Of a DNA stretch of 48,589 nt, positions 7,047 to 13,617 are shown piece by piece. The notes under the pieces are model-generated. The model searched no databases. It saw nothing but the letters and a program-made list of their open reading frames with translations, and was not told where the DNA came from. This stretch comes from Winogradskyella sp. (GTDB lineage Bacteria > Bacteroidota > Bacteroidia > Flavobacteriales > Flavobacteriaceae). Numbering within the stretch: position 1 is the first letter of the stretch; every line of letters begins with the position of its first letter. The position numbers and the translations under genes are program-made. The stretch lies in contig JAOEWO010000017.1 in NCBI GenBank assembly GCA_028383925.1, forward strand, positions 1 to 48,589, written 5' to 3'.

Positions 7047-9398
7047 ATGGCTAAAGTGTCTCAAAAATCATATAAAAATGCTCATAACAAAGGGCATCTC
7101 ATAAAAAAAGAATTAGCAAAGTATTTAAGACTTTGGCCGTTTATATTTGGAAGTATTTTAATAGCTATTGCTATAGTTTTTGTTCAGTTACGCTACACTA
7201 AAAGTCAATATAAGTCGTTTTCTAAAATTAAAATTCTTAGTAATACTAAAGGTCTTGAGTTGCCACAAGCGGGTTTTATTTTTAGCAGACCTAATATTAA
7301 TTTAGAGAATAATATTGAAATTATTAAGTCCTCTAGATTATGGGAAGAATTGGTTGTTAATTTAGAGTTAGTAACTTCTTTTTTACAATACGGTAATGTG
7401 CTTTTAACTGAAGTGGAAACACTACCTTTTAATTATAAATTAGACATACCACTAGACGAAATTAGTGATACGCAAAAATTTAAGATAGATGTGCGTAATG
7501 ACGGATTATTTGTCTTTAAAAATGAAATGCTTGAGCCTATTGTGTTTTCAGACTACAGTACACTCGGTAAAGATCATGATTTACCATTCACCCTCTCTCC
7601 ATTAAGTTTTGAGTCTATAAAAGCTAATATTGGGACTGTATATGAAATTCAAATTAGCCCAGTAAAAACCACGGCAGATCGTTTAAGACAAAAATTTAAT
7701 GTTACTGTTGTTGGTAAAAATAGTGAACTCTTAGAATTGAGTATGGAGGGCGAGCTTAAATCTAAATCGGAACGTATTCTTAACGGACTTATGGAGGTTT
7801 TTGAATTAGATGGTATTAGACTTAGGCAAACTATATCTGAGCGTACTATTAATTTTATACAAGAGCGTTTTACTGTTTTAGCCAATGAGTTAGACTCTAT
7901 TGAATCTGGTATTAAAGATTATAAGGTGACTAATAACATGTTGAGTATAGAAAGTAAAGCCACCGCAGATCTGACTAAATTGAGCTTATCAGAACAAGAA
8001 TTAGTCACTGTAGAAGCTCAATTTTTGGTATTAGATTTTATAAAAAAGACGATAGAATTGCCTTTAGAAAGTTTGGAGATTTTACCAAATTTTATAAATG
8101 ATGATGGCGTAAATATTAATGCAGAAATAAAGGCTTACAACGCATTAGTTTTTGAAATGGATCGTTTAAAAACCAATGCAAAGGCAAACAATCCTGTGTT
8201 TATAGAATTACAGGCAGAGCTAGAAAGTTTAAAAAATAATTTAAAAGTATCCTTAGCACTTTTTAGATTACAACTTACTACAACTAAAAATGAACTCACA
8301 GAAAAAAATACGGCATACAACGCTTCTTTATTAGAAATACCTAGCATGGAAATGTACATGCGTAATATTGAGCGACAGCAACAAATTAAAGAAACTTTAT
8401 ATTTGTTTTTACTTCAAAAGCGAGAAGAAGCAGCTATAAATAAGGCCATTACAGAGCCAACTATGCAGGTTGTAGAATACGCGAGTTCTTGGTGGGATCC
8501 TGTTTTTCCAAATCCTAAAAACTTATATGGTATGGCTTTACTTTTAGGGTTAGCAATACCTATTGCTATTATATATTTAATCTTGTTATTAGATACAAAA
8601 CTTAAGTCTATTGATGATATTAAAAGTATTGTAGATGGCTTACCTGTTTTAGGTGAAATACCATTTGTAAAAGACAATAGTGCTTTAATTTTAGAGAAAA
8701 ATGATAATTCACCATTTTCTGAGGCCTACAGAATATTAAGTTCTAACCTGAGTTTTGTTTTGCCTTTAAAAACCAACAAAGAAGCACAAATTATATTATC
8801 TACTTCTACTATTAAAGGAGAAGGTAAAACGTTTACTAGTATTAATATAGCTGTTGCACTCGCTAGTTTGGGTAAGCGGGTTTTACTACTTGGTGGAGAT
8901 TTAAGAAATCCACAAATACATAAAACTATTGGTACTTTAAAAAACAACGACGGACTATCTACATACTTGCATAATAGAGATATGAGTTGGAAAGCCTTAA
9001 TTAATCCTATTACTACTTTTGATAACTTAGATATTATTACTTCTGGTCCTATACCACCTAATGCACCTCAATTACTTAATAACGGTAGATTAGAGTCCCT
9101 TTTAACTGAAGCTAAACATGAGTATGACTTCGTTATTATAGACTCTGCTCCAACACTATTAGTAAGTGATACAATGCTTATAAGCCCTTTAGCAGATTTA
9201 ACATTGTTTGTTACGCGATATGGCTACACAGATAAAGAGCTTCTTAATTTTGTTAAAGATATGAATGAAACAGGGAAAATAACGAATTTAGCGTTTGTCT
9301 TTAATGGTGTTAAATCTGCTAAATCTTATGGCTATAAATATGGTTATAAATACGGTTATAACTACGGTTATAACTACGGTTATGGAAATAAAAATTAG
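7047..9398 (+). CDS. Wzc-like chain-length regulator and BY-type tyrosine kinase (copy 1)
   Basis: A 783-residue inner-membrane protein that controls chain length and couples export to Wza. Order: a TM segment near 33-50, a Wzz-like periplasmic domain with long coiled-coil stretches (about 270-460), a GNVR-like region, a second TM near 490-515, then the cytoplasmic BY-kinase. Walker A is STIKGEGKT (about 587-596), A' is VLLLGGDLRNP, and Walker B is FVIIDSAP. The Tyr-rich tail near 760-783 is the autophosphorylation cluster. In Walker A' the usual first Asp (DxDxR) is Gly, as in copy 2. It starts 1 base after the Wza-like stop. Its length is identical to copy 2 at 43666-46017. Confidence 0.9.
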   Translation: MAKVSQKSYKNAHNKGHLIKKELAKYLRLWPFIFGSILIAIAIVFVQLRYTKSQYKSFSKIKILSNTKGLELPQAGFIFSRPNINLENNIEIIKSSRLWEELVVNLELVTSFLQYGNVLLTEVETLPFNYKLDIPLDEISDTQKFKIDVRNDGLFVFKNEMLEPIVFSDYSTLGKDHDLPFTLSPLSFESIKANIGTVYEIQISPVKTTADRLRQKFNVTVVGKNSELLELSMEGELKSKSERILNGLMEVFELDGIRLRQTISERTINFIQERFTVLANELDSIESGIKDYKVTNNMLSIESKATADLTKLSLSEQELVTVEAQFLVLDFIKKTIELPLESLEILPNFINDDGVNINAEIKAYNALVFEMDRLKTNAKANNPVFIELQAELESLKNNLKVSLALFRLQLTTTKNELTEKNTAYNASLLEIPSMEMYMRNIERQQQIKETLYLFLLQKREEAAINKAITEPTMQVVEYASSWWDPVFPNPKNLYGMALLLGLAIPIAIIYLILLLDTKLKSIDDIKSIVDGLPVLGEIPFVKDNSALILEKNDNSPFSEAYRILSSNLSFVLPLKTNKEAQIILSTSTIKGEGKTFTSINIAVALASLGKRVLLLGGDLRNPQIHKTIGTLKNNDGLSTYLHNRDMSWKALINPITTFDNLDIITSGPIPPNAPQLLNNGRLESLLTEAKHEYDFVIIDSAPTLLVSDTMLISPLADLTLFVTRYGYTDKELLNFVKDMNETGKITNLAFVFNGVKSAKSYGYKYGYKYGYNYGYNYGYGNKN
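9327..9390 (+). repeat. Short tandem repeat coding the tyrosine-rich tail of Wzc copy 1
   Basis: Units of about 12 bases (GGTTATAAATAC and variants) code alternating Tyr-Gly-Tyr-Lys/Asn. Such repeats can change unit number by slippage, altering the number of phosphorylatable tyrosines. Five or so imperfect units are seen. Confidence 0.65.
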
Positions 9399-10213
9399 AT
9401 ATAATTTAAATTTTTAAGCCCCCTTGTTTTTTAATTGCTAGTTAAAAATGGCATGTTTCTATAGTGTATGTGTGTGAGTTAAATCTATGTTTAAATTAGC
9501 ATTCTTAAACTTGTTATATTAATGATATGAGTTAATAGCATGGCAGTCCATTAGAATATTGTATTCAAAAATTAAACTTTTAGTCATTATTATTTAATTT
9601 TAAAATATCCTAAAACAAAGTGTTTTATAAAGATTGTGAGTCTCTGTTTCGGTGAAACGTTTTGTGTTTTAGATAAAATTTTAGTGTTTTACGGTTTTGG
9701 TAATTTTATTTTATAGAGTATTAGCCATTGGTCGGTATTTTAGTCGTTGAACGGTATATTGTTTTAGATGTTATATAAGTTGATAGCTAGAGTTTTTATT
9801 ATTTTTTGTCTTTTTATGGAGCGCTATACCTTTTTAACCTCATTGCTGTTCTGTGAAGATTATAGGATGTGATTGGTTGTTATTATATAGGTATTACCCG
9901 TTGTGCACTTTGATTAATTTCATCAATTTTGACCTAACCCTAAAGGTAATATCGATGAAATTTTCGATTCATCCTTTAGGATTGAGGACAAAAAGCGAAA
10001 ATTTTAGACATTTTAATATTTTTATGCCAAAATGTGCAACGGGTTTAAAAACTAAATTTTTACTTCGTAACATAAATATTTTCTCACTTTCAATTTTAAA
10101 ATTTACTTAAGTGTTACGTTTTATCAAAATGCACAATAGGTTACAACACTATTACGTGTTTTCTCTAAATGAGTAATGAAAATTGGTGTTAGCTAACTTT
10201 ATGCTATGTATTT
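9399..10213. other. Gap of about 800 bases with foldback repeats, no convincing gene
   Basis: The region after the Wzc-like gene has no recognised gene. A smaller foldback near 9608-9675 has CTAAAACA and TGTTTTAG arms with an inner GTTTC/GAAAC hairpin. A larger foldback of about 150 bases spans 9896-10045. A further related motif, CAAAATGCACAATAGG, begins near 10127. An 85-codon open frame at 9853-10110 is probably chance, because it lies across the foldback. Confidence 0.5.
9896..10045. repeat. Imperfect 150-base foldback (MITE-like) element
   Basis: The outer arms are ACCCGTTGTGCACTTTG (from 9896) and CAAAATGTGCAACGGGT (ending about 10044), imperfect inverted copies. Further in, TTTTGACCTAACCCTAAAGG pairs with CCTTTAGGATTGAGGACAAA with few mismatches. 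The centre holds ATCGAtgaaatttTCGAT. The structure resembles a small non-autonomous mobile or REP-like element. No transposase is near and no target duplication was recognised. Confidence 0.5.
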
Positions 10214-10257
10214 ATAACAAAAGAGGTCTCAATTTAAATTGAGACCTCTTTTGTTAT
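10214..10257. terminator. Perfect 44-base palindrome, bidirectional terminator
   Basis: Every base from 10214 to 10257 pairs about the centre at 10235/10236. The core is AGAGGTCTCAATTT with its complement, flanked by A and T runs on either side. It stands 18 bases beyond the stop codon of the minus-strand barrel protein gene and can work in both directions. Confidence 0.8.
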
Positions 10258-10275
10258 TTTAATAGGTACTTTAAT

Positions 10276-10842
10276 TTATAGTGCAAACATTAATTGTAAA
10301 TGTGTTTGAAAGTGATTATTATCTAACCCGCTTTCTTTATGGTCAAAAGCAAATTTAGCTATAGTCTGTAATCTTATACCAAGAGTTTTTCTTCGGTTAA
10401 GCCAAAAAAGAACACCACCACCAATATTCGCAGAAATATTAGTTTCATCTATTGAAAATATACCAATACCAGCATTACCATAAAAGTCAATCCAATCTGC
10501 GTTTGGTAAAATATGCTTACCAAAATAATACTTTGCATGCGTATCAAATGATAAGTAAGAATAATCTTCTGTTAGTAAAACACCATCAATAGATGCATTC
10601 TCAGAAAATTTGTTAATGGTAAGTGATTGTTCTATAGAGATACCAGATCCCCATACTAATTCAACAGCTGCTGAAATTGGAATACCATTTGCCCAGTCTC
10701 CAGGACTATTTAATGGTGATTTTGTTCCTAGGTTATTAACTGAGTTAAAACCAATACTGGCAAACCATTCTTTGTCATTACTTTGAGCATAAGTTGTAAG
10801 GGTTAACAACAAAAATGCAGAAGCTAAAATCAATTTTTTCAT
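10276..10842 (-). CDS. Outer-membrane beta-barrel family protein
   Basis: A 188-residue exported protein. MKKLILASAFLLLTLTTYAQ is a signal peptide ending in an AQ-type signal peptidase I site. The rest alternates short hydrophobic strands rich in Gly and aromatics (WFASIGFNSVNN, FYGNAGIGIFS, ANIGGGVLFWLN, HFQTHLQLMFAL) and ends in a hydrophobic strand, as expected for a small outer-membrane barrel (porin/OmpW-like). An upstream ATG at 10884 is rejected because it lies upstream of the -7 box at 10862-10869 and would bury the signal peptide. No specific function can be given. It is monocistronic, with its own promoter and terminator. Confidence 0.75.
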   Translation of the reverse strand: MKKLILASAFLLLTLTTYAQSNDKEWFASIGFNSVNNLGTKSPLNSPGDWANGIPISAAVELVWGSGISIEQSLTINKFSENASIDGVLLTEDYSYLSFDTHAKYYFGKHILPNADWIDFYGNAGIGIFSIDETNISANIGGGVLFWLNRRKTLGIRLQTIAKFAFDHKESGLDNNHFQTHLQLMFAL

Positions 10843-10861
10843 AAACATATATATAACTAAA

Positions 10862-10893
10862 CAAATGTAAACTTTATGTATCATAAAAACAAA
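10862..10893 (-). promoter_or_regulatory. Promoter of the barrel protein gene
   Basis: On the minus strand, TTTG (10893-10890) is a possible -33 element and TACATTTG (10869-10862) is a perfect -7 box. Their first bases are 24 apart. Transcription would start just before the ATG at 10842, supporting that start. Confidence 0.55.
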
Positions 10894-11087
10894 TAGTTAG
10901 TTTAACTAATTGTACTATACATCATTTATTATTAAGTTAAGGATTAAACTATTTTAACTTCAGTTGCTATAAACTTTTAGGAAGCTATAGTCAATTTTAG
11001 AGGTTTAGACCGTTGTGATGAGAAATCTTATATCTATGTGATGCTACTTCACTGACACATTAAGTAATTACTAACTACGCACGCTCT

Positions 11088-11107
11088 AAAAAAGAATTTC
11101 ATTCTTT
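11088..11107 (-). terminator. Terminator of the peptide/kinase/nucleotidyltransferase unit
   Basis: On the minus strand AAAGAAT-GAA-ATTCTTT forms a short hairpin that runs directly into further T residues (complement of 11088-11090). It follows the nucleotidyltransferase stop by about 30 bases. A 12-base palindrome, TCTGAATTCAGA, at 11121-11132 lies between them. Confidence 0.5.
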
Positions 11108-11137
11108 CAAAACCAAGGATTCTGAATTCAGACGTGT

Positions 11138-12214
11138 TTATTTTTTAAAAGCCATTCTTTTTTTAAAGACATTAACTATACGAGTTTTGTCATTTAAAAC
11201 AGCTGTTCTGTAATTAGTATTAAAAACAAAAAAGTATAGTCTATTAATAACCTCTATCATAAAGGCAATCCTTGTTAACAACATATAATAGATTCTATTT
11301 AATTTTTTATACTTAAGTCTTAATAAAAAAAAATGACTAATTAATGAGGGTTGCACGTCTAACTGTGTGCGTAATGATTTAAAAAAAAGACTAAGATTTT
11401 TAAAATAGCTTTTAAAAGGTTTTTTATTATATGTTTTTTTTAGCCTAGCTACATTAACCTTCTGTAGTAATATAATAGTATCATAAGCGGCTCTAAAACT
11501 TATATTATGGTATAAGCTGCCTTGGTCATTTATTTGATAATTTAGAATATTGTGCAATAATAAATGGGTGTTAGAAGGCACATTTAAGTCAAAATCTAGA
11601 GTCTTGTTTTTTAGTATGTTTTTTGGATTGAGTTCCTCTAGTTTATACGTCATAAATAACTTTAAGTGCAATTCTACCGCACCAATATGCTTATTTGAGA
11701 TGAGTCGGGGTAAATGTTTGTGTTCAAAAAAATCAGTACCTAATGTTGTTTTAACTCCGTTATAGCTATTATTTTCTAATAGAACATAGGCCTCTTGTAG
11801 CTTCTCTTTTTCAATAAGAATATCAATATCGCCTATCATGCGTTCTGCGATGTCTTCAAAGTAATTGGTGGCGCATAAGGCTGTTCCTTTTAAAAAGACA
11901 TGATCAATGTTATGCCTTTTAAATAGTTCAGATATACCCTTAGCCTGCCTAAGTATAGCTTTGTTTCTATTTCTATTAATTTTGGTAATCTCTTTTAAGT
12001 AGTCTTGAAGTTCTGGTGGTAAGTGGTGTAATAAATGCTTAGATTTTAGTCTGCAATATAGTGTTGGTAATACCAAATGTTTGCTGCCTTCTACAACAAC
12101 ACTGTCCCAATCTATAACTTCTTTTTTTAGTTTTAGCGTTAGTGTATCTCTTGTCGTATCATTTACATCTAATATATCAGCAATAAGTTGATACGTATGT
12201 ACTAAATTTGCCAT
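11138..12214 (-). CDS. NTP_transf_5-family nucleotidyltransferase
   Basis: A 358-residue protein resembling the uncharacterised nucleotidyltransferase family PF14907. The signature is FLKGTALCATNYFEDIAERMIGDIDILI split over residues 107-134: Lys109-Gly110 and the catalytic pair Asp129/Asp131 in GDIDILI. HLKLF further on fits the family, and the C-terminal half is basic and helical. Members modify small molecules or peptides with nucleotides or sugars. In some lasso-peptide clusters a member acts after an HPr-kinase-like enzyme on the phosphorylated peptide (established for a few cases, from memory). Here it follows such a kinase gene by 12 bases and is last in the unit. The substrate is inferred to be the peptide encoded at 13385-13549. 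Not a housekeeping tRNA nucleotidyltransferase. Confidence 0.78.
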   Translation of the reverse strand: MANLVHTYQLIADILDVNDTTRDTLTLKLKKEVIDWDSVVVEGSKHLVLPTLYCRLKSKHLLHHLPPELQDYLKEITKINRNRNKAILRQAKGISELFKRHNIDHVFLKGTALCATNYFEDIAERMIGDIDILIEKEKLQEAYVLLENNSYNGVKTTLGTDFFEHKHLPRLISNKHIGAVELHLKLFMTYKLEELNPKNILKNKTLDFDLNVPSNTHLLLHNILNYQINDQGSLYHNISFRAAYDTIILLQKVNVARLKKTYNKKPFKSYFKNLSLFFKSLRTQLDVQPSLISHFFLLRLKYKKLNRIYYMLLTRIAFMIEVINRLYFFVFNTNYRTAVLNDKTRIVNVFKKRMAFKK

Positions 12215-12226
12215 TGTAATACGGTG

Positions 12227-13366
12227 TTAGAGTAGGGCTTCTTTATTTTTAAGAAACAGAGATTCAACGTTTTTTAATACACTTTTTGTATCACTATAGG
12301 TGAGCTCGTAAAATTCTAAGGTTTGCAACCAGTCTAAAAATTGTTTGGCATGTTTTGGGTTGGGTGATAACCATGAGTCTGGTATAAGCGTTTCTAGAAC
12401 TTTAGCGATAGAAATGGGGTGAAGTGCTGTTTCTGCATTTTTTTGGTAATTCACTAGTATGATTTGGCGACAAGGATAATGTGACTTTTCTAGTGGTGTA
12501 GGTGCTACATATTTAATAGGCCCTTTAATTTTACTGAGTTGTATGCTAGGCAATGTGTCAAAGTTTGTAAACATTGGTTTTAGTGTTGTAAAAGCCCCAG
12601 ACTTTATTGATATAGCAGCAGGGTTGCTATGAATTTCAATAGTTTCTGATGATAGAGGCGAAACATCATCTGCCACAAGTTTATAACCATTAGCCGCTAA
12701 AATTGCACACAGTGTACTTTTACCTTTACCAGATTTCCCAATAAAAAGTAGAGATGAATTGCCATCCGTTATTGTAGAACCATGAAAAGACCCTATCCAG
12801 TCTGTTTCTTCTAAGTCGTGAATATAACCTAGCAGGTGTATTATAAATTTCCCTTGAAGCTTATGATACTCTTGCTTTGGGTAACTGTTTATAAACTTTT
12901 CATTTTTAAAAAGTGTTATAGTTTCTCCTTCAATAAAAATATCAAACGTAATGCAAGCCTTTTTGGTAAACGTAGTTTCGAGGTAAGCTAAAGCAGGATG
13001 TATAAGTTTTTGTATATGTTCTGAACCGAAATAAACTTGAAACGTTTTACCATTATAGGTATAGTGTTTTAAAATGTTACGATTAGCAGCGTTGAATGTC
13101 TTAGGCGTATCGGTAATGGATAGGGTGGTAATATTACAATGCTTTAGGTAATCTGTAATAGTTTTAGTGAGTTGTTGTTGCGTTGTTTTGGTGGTGTCAA
13201 AATCTACATGTTTAAAAAATGTGCTAAGCGTATTAGATTCAAAATAGCGGTCTAATAGTTGTTTAAACGCGCAGTCAACGATACTATAACTATTAGATAA
13301 AGCATACCATAACAAAACAGAATCACTAAAATAATAGTGGTGGGTTGGTGCTAATTGGTTATTCAA
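12227..13366 (-). CDS. HPr-kinase-like P-loop protein with PqqD/RRE-like N-terminus
   Basis: A 379-residue protein. The C-terminal half resembles the HprK kinase domain: the His-Gly pair (195-196), Walker A GKSGKGKST (210-218) and LVADDV with Asp233/Asp234. The N-terminal about 75 residues (SDSVLLWYALSNSYSIVD, then AFKQLLDRYF, then a helix near 62-76) look like a PqqD-type winged helix, the fold used as the RiPP recognition element; this is a pattern judgement, not a search result. HprK homologues in paeninodin-type lasso clusters phosphorylate the precursor peptide. True HPr kinase is unlikely, since the usual N-terminal HprK domain is absent. It lies 18 bases after the peptide gene and 12 before the nucleotidyltransferase gene. 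Inferred role: bind and phosphorylate the peptide. Confidence 0.8.
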   Translation of the reverse strand: MNNQLAPTHHYYFSDSVLLWYALSNSYSIVDCAFKQLLDRYFESNTLSTFFKHVDFDTTKTTQQQLTKTITDYLKHCNITTLSITDTPKTFNAANRNILKHYTYNGKTFQVYFGSEHIQKLIHPALAYLETTFTKKACITFDIFIEGETITLFKNEKFINSYPKQEYHKLQGKFIIHLLGYIHDLEETDWIGSFHGSTITDGNSSLLFIGKSGKGKSTLCAILAANGYKLVADDVSPLSSETIEIHSNPAAISIKSGAFTTLKPMFTNFDTLPSIQLSKIKGPIKYVAPTPLEKSHYPCRQIILVNYQKNAETALHPISIAKVLETLIPDSWLSPNPKHAKQFLDWLQTLEFYELTYSDTKSVLKNVESLFLKNKEALL

Positions 13367-13384
13367 TTTTTAGTTTTTAATGTA

Positions 13385-13549
13385 TTAGTCTGTGAAGATA
13401 TCCCCTCCTGGATCTGGAGGTGAAGTTGCTTGTGCCTTTAGAGGGTTTAAAACTAAAAAGGTGCCAAATGCAGTTAATGCTGCATATTTCCCCATTTTTT
13501 TTAAAGCGTCATTACGCGAAATTTTTTCTATATTATTATCTTTATTCAT
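13385..13549 (-). CDS. Small exported peptide, candidate modified precursor
   Basis: A 54-residue peptide. The N-terminal part (1-20, ending in ISRNDALKKMG) resembles a degenerate Tat/Sec leader of the SRRDFLKK type with one Arg. A hydrophobic stretch (about 22-36) and KAQA follow, giving a likely signal peptidase site before TSPPDPGGDIFTD. The released tail would be about 13 residues, rich in Pro, Gly and Asp, with Ser/Thr as possible phosphorylation sites. The ATG at 13549 is chosen because an upstream frame to 13594 lacks a plausible leader. It is first in a unit with an HPr-kinase-like protein (18 bases on) and a nucleotidyltransferase. No family was recognised. Precursor status is an inference from position and architecture. 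Confidence 0.65.
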   Translation of the reverse strand: MNKDNNIEKISRNDALKKMGKYAALTAFGTFLVLNPLKAQATSPPDPGGDIFTD

Positions 13550-13586
13550 GATGGGATGTTTGTATGTCGTTAAAAATAGTAAATTA

Positions 13587-13606
13587 TTTTGCATAAAAAA
13601 GCAAAA
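13587..13606. promoter_or_regulatory. Small hairpin between the T9SS gene and the peptide gene
   Basis: TTTTGC (13587-13592) and GCAAAA (13601-13606) form a weak stem in the 68-base spacer. On the minus strand a TTTG lies 24 bases before TACTATTT, a loose -33/-7 pair. The peptide unit may therefore have its own start or be read through from the T9SS gene. Confidence 0.3.
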
Positions 13607-13617
13607 CGAGTTAACCT

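Noticed and set aside
9853..10110. Open frame of 85 codons on the plus strand
   Set aside because: It runs across the 150-base foldback, has no recognisable domain, and its composition looks like translated intergenic DNA.
11138..13549. Classical lasso-peptide cluster
   Set aside because: The kinase/nucleotidyltransferase pair fits, but there is no asparagine-synthetase-like cyclase or transglutaminase-like protease nearby, and the peptide lacks a clear lasso core.
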